Shown here in pieces: positions 7,144 through 15,772 of a stretch of DNA of 64,000 nt. Origin of the DNA: Saccharopolyspora soli. GTDB lineage: Bacteria; Actinomycetota; Actinomycetes; Mycobacteriales; Pseudonocardiaceae. The notes under the pieces were generated by a model, which was not told the DNA's origin, did no database searches, and saw nothing but the letters and a program-made list of their open reading frames with translations. A program made the translations under genes and the position numbers. Numbering within the stretch: position 1 is the first letter of the stretch; each line of letters begins with the position of its first letter. The stretch is taken from contig NZ_JALBWV010000041.1 in assembly GCF_022678645.1 (NCBI RefSeq), positions 1 to 64,000 of the forward strand, written 5' to 3'.

Positions 7144-9747
7144 TCATCGATCACCTCCGTATCCGAGGCAGACGAATCCGGTTTCGCCGTGCTGCGCCTG
7201 CGCTTCGGCGAGTGCGGTCGCCGGGGGAGAACCCGCGCGCAACGCCCGGTGCAGCGACGCCATCACACTGGCCGTTCGCTCGTCCGGGACCGGTACCACG
7301 CTGGCGATCACCGTTGCTGTGCCGCGACCGAGCAGGGTGGCTGCCAGACCGCTGACCTGATCGCCTCGGCTGACCACGGACCTGCCCACGTCGCAGGCCG
7401 ACAGCACCACGGTCGTCGGACCGCGGTGCAGTCGGTCCAAGTCGTAGGCGTACAGCGGACCGTCCACGAGGTCCAGGCAGGACAGCAGCGGCTGGTCGTC
7501 CCGGAACCGACCGTGCGCGGCGATGTGCACCGTCGCCGCTCCGTCCACTGCGGATAGCACCCGCTCCGAACTGGCGTCCGCTCCGACCAGCAGCTGCCCG
7601 CCCGCGATCGCGTGCAGCCCGCGAACCTCCCGCTCCGCATGTTGCAGACCGGGACCCGCGACCCACACCGGCGCACCGGTCTGGTCGGCGGCTCGGGCAT
7701 CCAGTGCGCCCCGCAACCAGCACCGCAGCGATGGACTCACAGTCACGCTGCGACCACGGCACGCGGGCAAGGCAGCCCACGGCAGGACGTGCAAGCGCCC
7801 GGTCGGGATCACCACGAGCGACCGCCCCTGTTCCAAAGCGGGCAGCACCGGCGCCAACAGCTGCGCTTGGAGCTCCTCGGCTGCGTGCTGCGCTCCCATT
7901 TCGAACGTGGGCGCCGCTCGCGGCGCGGTACCCGTGGCCTGCCGGGCGAGCAGATGCCGGAGCCGGGCAGCGTGTGATTCCGCACTCGACTCCGGACCCA
8001 GCACGTGCAGCCGAGCATCTCCGTCCACAATGGATACCGCGAACAACCGGCCGCTGTGGGCGAAGAGGCTGAGCAGCACCGAATCACCGAGCTCGTCGAT
8101 GACGTCGTCGATCCCACCTGGGGCGCGCAGGCCGCTGGTCCGCCCTTCCACCAGCACCGCGCGATGGCGCACCTGCTCTTCCAGCTCCGCGATGGTGCCC
8201 AACGCCTGCTTCGGATCACGGCTGCGCTGCGTTTCCAGCACCGCGGCCCGCAGCCGCACCAGCGCCGAATTCAGCCTCGGATCCGTCGGTGGCCGCAGCG
8301 CCCGGCGGTGCAGTGCGCTGGCCCGCGACCGCTCGGTCCAGCGCAACACCAAGCGCGGATCACCGATGCGCAGCGCGGCACCCACTGCGGTGTCGCCCAG
8401 CTCGCCCGCCAAACCGAAAGCGTGCACACGCAGTTCGAAGGCTGCCATGTCGACCGTTTGGCTGTCGACCGCCTGCAAACCGCCTCGGCACGCCGCGAAC
8501 AGCCGGTCCGAATCCCCGTCCTGGTCGGCCAGGAGTGCGTCGGCCAACCAGCCGAGGGCTCGATTCTGCGGAGACGCCACCGCTGCGTCGCGCAATGGAG
8601 CGCACAGCGCGAAGAACTTGCGGGATGCGGTGCGCATCCCGGCCTGCGCGGCACATCGTCCCGCAGTGAGCCGGAGTTCGGCCGCAGGTCCGATCCAGCC
8701 GAACTCCTCGCACGCCGCAGCGGCTCGTCGCGCCGCCGCGAGCGCGTAGCGGGAGCAATGGCCACCGCGCAGCTTCGCCTGCCACCCGATGGCCGTCGCC
8801 AACGCGGCCCAGGCGGGTCGCCGCTGCGCGCGGAACAACCGACGAGCGCCGCTGGCGGCCTCCCCGGCGGCAGCCGGGTCGCCGTCGCGCAGCGCGCAAT
8901 TGGCCAACGCGAGCCGGGTTTCGGCGAGCCGACCAGCCCGGCCACAGGCCGCCAACCGGCTGGCGGCCTGTTCCATCGCGGTGCGTGCTTCGTCGTTCAA
9001 CCCGGCGGCCGCCAATGCTTCCGCCCGATCGACCAACGCCTCCGGATTCGACTTGGTGTCCAATCCGGCGGATACCGCCTCCTCGAACAGACGCAACGCA
9101 CGTGGCAGCTCCCCGGCCCGGAATGCGACGCAACCGCGGTTGTGCCGACACGCCGCTGCGCGGGCCTGCTGGCCGTCCGAGGCGAAAACCTCTTCTGCGG
9201 CAGCCAGATCAGCCTCCGCTGCGACCAACCTGTTGGTGTACAGGTTCGCCAGCCCCCGCCCCAGCAGCGCGTTCGCCATCCAACGGCGATCGTCGTCGGC
9301 CGACAGGCTCCGCAACGCCCGGGTCAGCTCCGCCCGCGCTTCGCCGTGCTGATCGCCCTGGCAGTGCAGGAGACCGCGCAAGCAAGCTGCTCGGGCCCGG
9401 TCCGCCGTGGGCAACTGCGGATCCGCCGCCACGAGATGCGCCCAGCTCGCACTGGTCACCCCGCGTTCCAACTCGATCCACGCGAGCGTGAGCCGCAACT
9501 GAGCGGCGCGTTGCGACTGCCCAGTCCGGTGCGCGGCGACCAACCCGAGCCGGGCGTGCCGGTATGCCTGCTTGACCCGGCCCCGTTCCACCGCGGCCAG
9601 GGAGGCGATATGCCGGGCCAGCACCCGCAACTCGCCGTCGCCCGCGCCCGACAGCAGCTCCTCCGCCTTGCGCATGGCGGCCTCCGGAGCCGCGCTCGCG
9701 TTGTCGCGCCACCACAGCGCGGCATTGATCGGATCCGGCGGTGCCAC
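7144..9747 (-). CDS. TPR repeat protein with C-terminal CHAT caspase-like protease domain
   Basis: About 867 residues. The first ~550 are Ala/Arg/Leu-rich helical hairpins of TPR type (for example RVKQAYRHARLGLVAAHRTGQ and FEEAVSAGLDTKSNPEALVDRAEAL). The last ~270 are a CHAT domain with the expected catalytic pair, His in TVHIAAHGRF and Cys in VVLSACDVGRS, followed by the C-terminal VSGLAATLLGRGTATVIASVVPVPD segment. CHAT proteases cleave partner proteins when their sensor repeats are engaged. GTG at 9747 is chosen; TTG at 9765 overlaps the TGA of the upstream gene (TTGA) and is also possible. It is last in a run with an ECF sigma factor and a subtilase gene. Confidence 0.85.
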   Translation of the reverse strand: MAPPDPINAALWWRDNASAAPEAAMRKAEELLSGAGDGELRVLARHIASLAAVERGRVKQAYRHARLGLVAAHRTGQSQRAAQLRLTLAWIELERGVTSASWAHLVAADPQLPTADRARAACLRGLLHCQGDQHGEARAELTRALRSLSADDDRRWMANALLGRGLANLYTNRLVAAEADLAAAEEVFASDGQQARAAACRHNRGCVAFRAGELPRALRLFEEAVSAGLDTKSNPEALVDRAEALAAAGLNDEARTAMEQAASRLAACGRAGRLAETRLALANCALRDGDPAAAGEAASGARRLFRAQRRPAWAALATAIGWQAKLRGGHCSRYALAAARRAAAACEEFGWIGPAAELRLTAGRCAAQAGMRTASRKFFALCAPLRDAAVASPQNRALGWLADALLADQDGDSDRLFAACRGGLQAVDSQTVDMAAFELRVHAFGLAGELGDTAVGAALRIGDPRLVLRWTERSRASALHRRALRPPTDPRLNSALVRLRAAVLETQRSRDPKQALGTIAELEEQVRHRAVLVEGRTSGLRAPGGIDDVIDELGDSVLLSLFAHSGRLFAVSIVDGDARLHVLGPESSAESHAARLRHLLARQATGTAPRAAPTFEMGAQHAAEELQAQLLAPVLPALEQGRSLVVIPTGRLHVLPWAALPACRGRSVTVSPSLRCWLRGALDARAADQTGAPVWVAGPGLQHAEREVRGLHAIAGGQLLVGADASSERVLSAVDGAATVHIAAHGRFRDDQPLLSCLDLVDGPLYAYDLDRLHRGPTTVVLSACDVGRSVVSRGDQVSGLAATLLGRGTATVIASVVPVPDERTASVMASLHRALRAGSPPATALAEAQAQHGETGFVCLGYGGDR

Positions 9748-9761
9748 CGCCGTTCCGGCGC

Positions 9762-10238
9762 TCAACAGACCAGCCAATCCGCGACGGCGGGCGCCGACCG
9801 AACCGGCCGGAACACCACGCTCAGCGGACCGCGCGGCACATCCGCCACCCGGAACGCACCGTGCTCGTCCAACGAACCCGAGCACTCGCCGTCGGGGTGC
9901 CGGAGCACGACCTCGCCAGCGGGCGGCGCCTGACCGGCCCGGTTCAGCACCATGCCGGACGCCCGGTACTGGCCGCGCACGGTCGGGATCAGGTCCATTT
10001 CCAGCACTCGACCCGGCATCGCGAACGTCAGCACCCGAGGTTCCGGCCGCCCGGACCCGCGGACGCTGGCCAACGACTCCGCCGAATCGCCGACCAGCTT
10101 CAGCACCTCCGGATCGCGGTACGTCGATCGCCGCCGCACGGCCGCGTACGCATCCGCCACGGCCCGCTCGGGAATCGGATCGCAGGACTGGAACAGTTCG
10201 CGCAACCGCCGCAATTCGGCTGGCATCCACCGGTTCAT
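9762..10238 (-). CDS. small protein with helical N-terminus and beta-sandwich C-terminus
   Basis: A 158-residue protein without signal peptide or membrane span. Residues 1-60 are helical (LRRLRELFQSCDPIPERAVADAYAAVRRR). Residues 65-155 are beta-rich and end in a carboxypeptidase-regulatory/CNA-B-like pattern (SGSLDEHGAFRVADVPRGPLSVVFRP). ATG at 10238 overlaps the TGA of the ECF sigma gene (ATGA), and its own stop touches the CHAT gene start. This strict coupling suggests stoichiometric production. It could be an anti-sigma-like partner or the CHAT substrate or adaptor; nothing decides between these. Confidence 0.7.
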   Translation of the reverse strand: MNRWMPAELRRLRELFQSCDPIPERAVADAYAAVRRRSTYRDPEVLKLVGDSAESLASVRGSGRPEPRVLTFAMPGRVLEMDLIPTVRGQYRASGMVLNRAGQAPPAGEVVLRHPDGECSGSLDEHGAFRVADVPRGPLSVVFRPVRSAPAVADWLVC

Positions 10239-10825
10239 CCCGCCACCTCCTCCGGCACCTCGGCGGCGAGCATGCGTCGCCGCAATTCCGCCAAACAGCG
10301 GCTCTTCTTCGGACCGATCGTGCCCCTCGGCACCCCAAGGGCCTGGCTGACCTGGGAATAGCTCGCATCCGGTGCGACCGCCAGCACCCGCAGCAACTGC
10401 TGGCAGCGCTGCGGCAACTGAGCGAACGACTTCGCCAGCCGCGAACTCGCCATCGCGCGCAGCACCTTGTGCTCCGGGTTCTCGGCGTGATCCGGCGGCC
10501 CGAAGTCGCCGGTGTCCAGGCCGACCGGCGATTCCCGTTGCCTCGCCCGGCGCAACCGCATCGATTCGCGGCGCGCGGTGGTCACCAACCACCCGGACAA
10601 CGACTCCGGCTCTCGCAGCCGTCCCAAGTTCTCCGCCAACAACAACCAAGTCGCCTGGTAGATGTCCTCGGCGTCCGCGGTGTTCGCGGCGAAGGCGCGC
10701 GACACCCCCCACACCACCGAAGCGTTTCGATCCACCAACTCCCGCCACGCCTGCTGATCACCGGACGCCGCGCGACGCAACAGCACCGCGCTCGCCGCAG
10801 GCTCCCCGACCTCGTGCACGATCAC
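10235..10825 (-). CDS. ECF-type RNA polymerase sigma factor
   Basis: About 196 residues. Region 2 is visible as DQQAWRELVDRNASVVWGVSRAF followed by NTADAEDIYQATWLLLAENLGR and SLSGWLVTTARRESMRLRRARQ. Region 4 is FAQLPQRCQQLLRVLAVAP with the HTH SYSQVSQALGVPRGTIGPKKSRCLAELRR. GTG at 10825 after GGGCAGGGGT is the preferred start; GTG at 10885 would add 20 basic residues. It is coupled by ATGA overlap to the small beta protein and then the CHAT protease. No gene nearby resembles a membrane anti-sigma factor. It presumably directs its own locus and possibly other targets. Confidence 0.85.
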   Translation of the reverse strand: MIVHEVGEPAASAVLLRRAASGDQQAWRELVDRNASVVWGVSRAFAANTADAEDIYQATWLLLAENLGRLREPESLSGWLVTTARRESMRLRRARQRESPVGLDTGDFGPPDHAENPEHKVLRAMASSRLAKSFAQLPQRCQQLLRVLAVAPDASYSQVSQALGVPRGTIGPKKSRCLAELRRRMLAAEVPEEVAG

Positions 10826-10903
10826 ACCCCTGCCCGATCTCGATCTTTTTCGTCCCGCGTAATAAGAGGAACGAGGGGTGCTCACAGATTCACTTCGCGC
10901 CGA

Positions 10904-12040
10904 TTACCGCTCGAACGGGTAACGTCGCCTCACAAGATCGCGTGCTTCTCCGGGATCACGGCCTGCCCGCAAGGCATTCGCGACGGCGGCAGCCACCTGC
11001 GGCGCGGCGAAAGACGTCCCGCTCCAACGCGCGTAACCGAAACTGCGGCTGCCGTCCGGCCCCATCCGGACGAAGCTGCTCGTCACATCCACGCCCGGCG
11101 CGGCGACATCGACCCACGGGCCGGAATTCGAGAACCCGGCGAGCGCGCCGTCGCTCCCGGTCGCTGCCACGGCCACCACCGACGGCACCGCCGCGGGCCA
11201 GAACGGCCTGCTCAGCGCATGATTCCCGGCTGCGGCGACGACCACGGTGTCCGGCCAGTTGCGCAGTTCGTCCCGCAGGATCGGCGGGCACTCGTCGTCC
11301 GCGGTGTGGCATCCGGCCGTCAGGACGACGACACCGATGCGTTCACCGCGCGCACCAGCCGCGCGCCGCAACGCACGCAATCCCGCTGCGACGGTGTAGT
11401 CGTCGGTGAACCCGAGCGAGGAAAGCACCCGATGCGGGCGGATCACCGCGCCCGGCGCGTGTTGCAGCACCACGCCGCTGACGAACGTGCCATGACCGGC
11501 TTGCCTGTCCTGCCCGGCAGCGTCGTCGGCGTCCAGCACTTCCGGCAACGCCTCGAACCAAGGCCGATCCCGGAACCATGGATGCGGGTCGCAGCCGGTG
11601 TCCAGCACCCCGACCACGACCGGCGGATCCCACTGCTGCTCGAGTGGCTCCGGAACTGCCTGCGCGGCCTGCGGATCCGCTCCGGTGCCGAACATCACCG
11701 GCGTACCGAACATCACCGGGCAGCCGAAATGCACGTGGTTCACGGCTACACCAGCGGTTTCCCGCGCGAGATCGACGCACCGATCCCGCTCCGCACTCCG
11801 CAGTCGCAACCTGGCCAGCAGCAGGTCGTCGTCGTGCCGCACGTCGTCGATCCACCTGTGGTACCGGTCCAAGACCGGCTCCAGGTCGCTCGCCGACGCG
11901 ATGAGTTCGCCGCGCCGGACCAGGCATTCACCTGGTCCGCCGGGATCGTGCAGCAGCAGATCGTGTCCGTAGGAACCCCAGATCTGCTGGAGTTCGCCGA
12001 TGCTGAGCCGGATTTCAGGTTCCTGATCCACACCGGACAC
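10904..12040 (-). CDS. intracellular S8 family subtilisin-like serine protease
   Basis: A 378-residue subtilase with a complete triad: Asp in VVVGVLDTGCD, His in AGHGTFVSGVV, Ser in WSGTSFAAPQVAAAVA, plus the oxyanion Asn in VVAAAGNHAL. No signal peptide precedes the catalytic domain. The N-terminal ~125 residues (LLARLRLRSAERDRCVDLARE) are a helical, non-secretory extension, so the enzyme should act inside the cell. GTG at 12040 or GTG at 12031 are both possible. It lies 78 bp upstream of the ECF sigma gene on the same strand. With two protease families beside a sigma factor, a proteolytic signalling or self-destruction role is plausible. Confidence 0.8.
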   Translation of the reverse strand: MSGVDQEPEIRLSIGELQQIWGSYGHDLLLHDPGGPGECLVRRGELIASASDLEPVLDRYHRWIDDVRHDDDLLLARLRLRSAERDRCVDLARETAGVAVNHVHFGCPVMFGTPVMFGTGADPQAAQAVPEPLEQQWDPPVVVGVLDTGCDPHPWFRDRPWFEALPEVLDADDAAGQDRQAGHGTFVSGVVLQHAPGAVIRPHRVLSSLGFTDDYTVAAGLRALRRAAGARGERIGVVVLTAGCHTADDECPPILRDELRNWPDTVVVAAAGNHALSRPFWPAAVPSVVAVAATGSDGALAGFSNSGPWVDVAAPGVDVTSSFVRMGPDGSRSFGYARWSGTSFAAPQVAAAVANALRAGRDPGEARDLVRRRYPFER

Positions 12041-12291
12041 TGTGCCCGGCAACCCGTCCGTCCACAGCGGACACGCCACCAGCGGCCGCCGGGCTCACCC
12101 GTCCGACAGCGTCGCACGTCTTTTCTCGTCGCCCGATTGCGTGGAGAATGCGGGACCGACCGCCGTGCCCATCACGGTCGGTGGCCCGAAACCGCCACCG
12201 CAGATGGTTGAATACCACAGACCGCGCCGACCACCCCGGCGCACCCGATGCCGCGCCCACGGCGGGGCCCGACCGACAGGCGGTGGTAACC

Positions 12292-12969
12292 GTGACGGGA
12301 ACCTGCGCACCGCGCAGTGTCCGGTCGTGGCTCGCTGCGCTCGCGGTTCGGGCAGCTTTCGTCGGCGGCCTGTGCGTCGGTGGCTGGCTCGGCGGGACGT
12401 CGATCGCCGCCGCCACCGAGCTGCCCGAGTTCGACCAACCGCGCATCGAGGTCGAGCCGTTGGTGCTCGACCCGGCACCCGCGCCCGAAGTCGATCGGCC
12501 TGAGCCGCCCCAGGTCGAGGTGCCGGTGCCGCCGATCGATGAAACCGATCAGGCCGCCGCCACCGTCGATGAGCCCGGCAGCACCCCGCCGGTTCCGCCG
12601 ACGCCACCACCGAACCGGCAACGCTCCGTCGAGCCACCGAACGCCGACCACGCCGCGCCGCTGCCGAAGCAGACGGCAGTCCACGATGCGACCGTCCAGA
12701 TCATCCCGAAGCCACGGGCCCCGGATGCGCCCGCACCATCGCACGCCGCCCCGTTGACCAGCCCGAAACCGGCGCCGCAGGAGCCTTCGCCACCGGCTAC
12801 GTCGCTGTCCGCCGGGACGATCGCCGGGTTCAGCGGCCTGCGCGGCCTGCTGGTGATCCTGCCGACCGGACCGAACCTGTCCGACCCAGCGGTGATCGGC
12901 GCCGCGAATCCGGAAACCCGGCCGCTGACCGGCATCCCGTCCTTCGAACCATCGGCGTCGCCCGACTGA
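12292..12969 (+). CDS. exported Pro-rich hypothetical protein
   Basis: About 225 residues. A typical actinomycete signal peptide (Arg-containing start, hydrophobic run LAALAVRAAFVGGLCVGGWLGG, then TSIAAA) is followed by about 150 residues dominated by Pro, Glu and Ala (PAPAPEVDRPEPPQVEVPVPP), typical of a wall-spanning linker. It ends with a Gly/Leu-rich segment (IAGFSGLRGLLVILPTGPN) and no LPXTG motif. GTG at 12292 is taken as the start; GTG at 12283 is equivalent. It is divergent from the subtilase gene over 250 bp. The family is not recognised. Confidence 0.65.
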   Translation: MTGTCAPRSVRSWLAALAVRAAFVGGLCVGGWLGGTSIAAATELPEFDQPRIEVEPLVLDPAPAPEVDRPEPPQVEVPVPPIDETDQAAATVDEPGSTPPVPPTPPPNRQRSVEPPNADHAAPLPKQTAVHDATVQIIPKPRAPDAPAPSHAAPLTSPKPAPQEPSPPATSLSAGTIAGFSGLRGLLVILPTGPNLSDPAVIGAANPETRPLTGIPSFEPSASPD

Positions 12970-13129
12970 CGCTGCGCAGAACCGCTCCAGCGGTAACCCT
13001 GGTGACGACATCGCACCCACCAGCTCCGAGGCGGCCGTCTGCGCCCGGCCATCTCGGAATCGGGGCGCCGCCAGCCTGTTCCCGGCAACTCAGGTGACCT
13101 GCCGGAACGCCAAGGACTGGGCTCCCCGG

Positions 13130-13214
13130 GCCCCGGTGCCGCATGCCCCGCGGCACCGGGGCGTCCCCCGAGGTCGAACCGCCCGTCGGCACGACGAGGG
13201 GCCGTGCCGACGGG
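13130..13214. terminator. two GC-rich hairpins between convergent genes
   Basis: Hairpin 1 pairs GCCCCGGTGCCG (13130-13141) with CGGCACCGGGGC (13151-13162). Hairpin 2 pairs CCCGTCGGCAC (13182-13192) with GTGCCGACGGG (13204-13214). They lie in the 297-bp gap between the convergent Pro-rich protein and MocR genes. No U-tract follows, so they would act as the tract-free terminators common in actinomycetes. No other feature is visible in that gap. Confidence 0.6.
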
Positions 13215-13266
13215 TGGTCGACCGTCGGAACTCCTCCTCGCCGCACCGGCCGTGCTCGGACGAACG

Positions 13267-14712
13267 TCAGGCGATTGGTGCGGTGAGGAGGCTGGGACCA
13301 GGGGTTCCATGTACCGCCGCCGTGGCCGCAGCTAGACGGCGGATCGCTTCGGCCAACTGGTCGCCCGGCAGCGTGTAGGGCAGTCGCATCCAGCGTTCCA
13401 GCGACCCGTGCACGGAGAAGCGCGCGCCCGGCGCCACCCGGACTCCGCGCTGCTCGGCGGCCACCGAGAGCTGGCTGCTGACCGGCGCTCCGACGTCGCA
13501 CCACAGGGACAGGCCGCCGTCCGGGACCCGGAAACTCCAGTGCGGCAGGTGCTCGCGCAGAGCCGCCATGAGGTGGTCGCGACGCTCGATCAATTCGGCG
13601 CGACGACGCTGCAACACCTGGTCTGCGTCGCGGAGCAGCTCCGCCAGCACGAGTTGTTCCAGGATCGGGCTGCCGAGGTCCAGCGCGGCGCGGCCGACCA
13701 CCGTGCGCTGCACGAACTCCTCGGTCGCGCGGATCCAGCCCAGCCGCAGGCCACCCCAGAAGGACTTGCTGGCCGACCCGACGAGGATCGCCCGATCGGT
13801 GAACACAGCCATCGGCGGTGGCGGCTCCTCGTCGGTGAGGTCGATGTCGACGAGCGTCTCGTCGATGACCGCGGTCGTGCAGGTGCGCGCCAGGGCCCGC
13901 CCCAACCGGGCACGCCCCTCGGCATCCAGTCGGATGCCGGTCGGGTTGTGGAAATCCGGGATGAGGTAGGCCAGCCGCGGCGACGTCTGGCGCAGGTTCG
14001 CGGTGAGCAGCTCCAGATCCCAGCCGTCGTCGACCATCGGCACCGCGACCGGCATCGTGTTGAGCCCGCGGATCGCCTCCAGCGCATTCGGATACGTGGG
14101 GTGCTCGACGAGCACCCGCTCACCCGGCGACACCAGCATCCGCAACACCAGGGCGAAGGCGTGCTGCGCGCCATTGGTGACCAGGATCTGCTCGGGTCCG
14201 GTCGGCAACCCCCGCTTCGTGTAGCGCTCGGCGATCCGCTCGCGCAGCGCAGGAAGCCCGTGCGGTTGGTAGCCGTGGCCGGACAATTGCTCGGCGAACC
14301 GCAAACGCGCCCGATCCGTCGCCGCGCACAGTTCGGTTGGCGCGTCGGGCGTGGCATGCGCGAGGTTCAGCACCTCGTTGTCCGCAGTCGGGAACCAGCC
14401 GCCGTGCGCTTCGTTCGCGCGCCCGCCCTCCGGCAGTTTCACCCACGACCCGGCACCGCGCCGACTGGCCACGAAGCCCTCCTCGCGGAGCCGGTCCAGC
14501 ATCCGCGCAACCAGGGTTCGGCTGACCCCTAGAGCGTCGGCGAGCTCACGCTCAGCTGGCAGCCGGGTGCCCGGCGGCAGCCGACCGTCCAACGCCAGTT
14601 GCCGCACCGCGGTGGACAGCGATCGGGAAGACGGCCGCTGCACGCCGCGCCAGGAACCGAGCAGTTCGACGAGCTTGCGAGCGTGGATGTGTGCCGACGG
14701 GGTGAGCGACAT
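13267..14712 (-). CDS. MocR/GntR-type regulator with aminotransferase-like domain (YczR type)
   Basis: A 481-residue MocR-family regulator. The winged HTH at residues 25-95 (LPPGTRLPAERELADALGVSRTLVARMLDRLREEGFV) is followed by a fold-type I aminotransferase domain (residues 115-475). This includes NGAQHAFALVLRMLVSPG, PDFHNPTGIRLD and the PLP Lys in ILVGSASKSFWGGLRLGW. MocR proteins sense PLP or amino-vitamin derivatives. ATG at 14712 is preferred over an in-frame upstream start at 14730. It is divergent from a YczE-like membrane protein, the pairing that defines YczR regulators. Confidence 0.85.
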   Translation of the reverse strand: MSLTPSAHIHARKLVELLGSWRGVQRPSSRSLSTAVRQLALDGRLPPGTRLPAERELADALGVSRTLVARMLDRLREEGFVASRRGAGSWVKLPEGGRANEAHGGWFPTADNEVLNLAHATPDAPTELCAATDRARLRFAEQLSGHGYQPHGLPALRERIAERYTKRGLPTGPEQILVTNGAQHAFALVLRMLVSPGERVLVEHPTYPNALEAIRGLNTMPVAVPMVDDGWDLELLTANLRQTSPRLAYLIPDFHNPTGIRLDAEGRARLGRALARTCTTAVIDETLVDIDLTDEEPPPPMAVFTDRAILVGSASKSFWGGLRLGWIRATEEFVQRTVVGRAALDLGSPILEQLVLAELLRDADQVLQRRRAELIERRDHLMAALREHLPHWSFRVPDGGLSLWCDVGAPVSSQLSVAAEQRGVRVAPGARFSVHGSLERWMRLPYTLPGDQLAEAIRRLAAATAAVHGTPGPSLLTAPIA

Positions 14713-14773
14713 GGATCCAATGTAGTGCAATTGGCACTCGACTTGAAATCCAATTCTCGTCTAGAAATGCCTC
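14713..14773. promoter_or_regulatory. divergent promoter region with candidate YczR operators
   Basis: This 61-bp AT-richer spacer separates the MocR and YczE genes. ATCCAAT occurs at 14715-14721 and again at 14748-14754, 33 bp apart, about three helical turns. An inverted CAATTGG lies between them at 14729-14735. MocR regulators bind such spaced direct repeats, so these are the likely sites. Confidence 0.5.
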
Positions 14774-15421
14774 ATGGCGTCGATCTCAGCACCCGTGGAC
14801 CTCTCCCCGCTCTCGATCCGAATCCGCCCGCTGTCCAGGCTCGGACGCCTTCTCGGTGGCCTGGTGCTCTACGGCGCGAGCATGGGTTTCATGGTGCGCG
14901 CCCAACTGGGCCTCGACCCGTGGGACGTCCTGCACCAGGGGTTGGCCCAACGGCTGGGCTGGAGCTTCGGGACGATCACCGCGCTCACCGGCGCCGTGGT
15001 CCTGCTGGCCTGGCTGCCGCTGCGACAGCGACCCGGCATCGGCACGGTCGCCAACGTGGTCGTCATCGCGGTCGCGGTGGACGCCACGCTGGCGCTGACT
15101 CCGCCGGTCGATCCGCTGCTGGCACAGATCGTGCTGATGATCATCGCCATCGTGCTGAACGGGATCGCCACCGCGGTTTACGTCGGTGCGCGGCTGGGCC
15201 CAGGGCCGAGGGATGGGCTGATGACCGGCCTGCACGCCCGTACCGACTGGTCGGTACGGGTGGTCCGCACCGTGATCGAACTCTGCGTGCTCAGCACCGG
15301 CTGGCTGCTCGGCGGCACGGTCGGCGTGGGCACCGTGGCCTACGCGCTGGCCATCGGACCACTGACCCAGTTCTTCTTGCGGTTCGCAACAGTCCGCGAG
15401 AAAAAAGATCTCTGCCCCTAG
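14774..15421 (+). CDS. YczE/YitT-like integral membrane protein
   Basis: A 215-residue polytopic membrane protein with about five transmembrane segments, between residues 27-50, 58-80, 88-105, 117-138 and 175-200. Family motifs are LGLDPWDVLHQGL after the first helix and ARLGPGPRDGLMTGL in the middle. YczE-like proteins are regularly encoded opposite their MocR regulator and are thought to be transporters linked to PLP or amino-compound metabolism; the substrate is unproven. The last residues (REKKDLCP) face the cytoplasm by the positive-inside rule. Confidence 0.85.
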   Translation: MASISAPVDLSPLSIRIRPLSRLGRLLGGLVLYGASMGFMVRAQLGLDPWDVLHQGLAQRLGWSFGTITALTGAVVLLAWLPLRQRPGIGTVANVVVIAVAVDATLALTPPVDPLLAQIVLMIIAIVLNGIATAVYVGARLGPGPRDGLMTGLHARTDWSVRVVRTVIELCVLSTGWLLGGTVGVGTVAYALAIGPLTQFFLRFATVREKKDLCP

Positions 15422-15456
15422 AGACATCTCGGATACCACGCAGTAGCATGGGGGCC

Positions 15457-15533
15457 GTCCACCTGACCCCCAGGGGTGGACCTTGGCGCCCCCGCACTCC
15501 CGGTAACCCCCAGGCCGGTTGAGCGCGGGGGCG
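15457..15533 (+). ncRNA. tandem hairpins downstream of the YczE gene, possible structured RNA or terminator
   Basis: Stem 1 is GTCCACC (15457-15463) with GGTGGAC (15475-15481). Stem 2 is CGCCCCCGC (15487-15495) with GCGGGGGCG (15525-15533), and has an inner CCGG/CCGG pair (15499-15502, 15515-15518) closing a C-rich loop. The two stems are adjacent, and the second is too elaborate for a simple terminator. It lies in the 351-bp gap before the GIDE gene and could be a terminator for YczE or a leader element. No known riboswitch consensus was recognised. Confidence 0.35.
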
Positions 15534-15715
15534 TCCCTATGTTGGCCTTGCCGTTTGCCCTGGCAGTAGCGCCCGCGGCGGCATGGGCAGCGGTGCCGGT
15601 AATCGATCAACCACGAGGCGCCAGTTCGAACCGCGTGAATTGACCGGATCTCCCAGATTGGGCACCGGGGCTTGGGAGCGGTTCGGGGGCCGGGGCGCCG
15701 GATTCGCCGAAAGCG

Positions 15716-15745
15716 GTGACCGATCCGCATGCGCTGAAATAGGGT
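15716..15745 (+). promoter_or_regulatory. putative promoter of the GIDE-domain gene
   Basis: GTGACC (15716-15721) and TAGGGT (15740-15745) are separated by 18 bp and lie 28 bp before the ATG at 15773. The rest of the gap 15534-15715 shows no gene or clear repeat. Confidence 0.35.
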
Positions 15746-15772
15746 CGGGCGCGATTGGTCAGGGGAGGGTCA

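Noticed and set aside
9572..12211. Long plus-strand open frame across the CHAT/ECF/subtilase genes
   Set aside because: It runs through three recognisable genes on the other strand and shows only low-complexity Arg/Pro-rich sequence.
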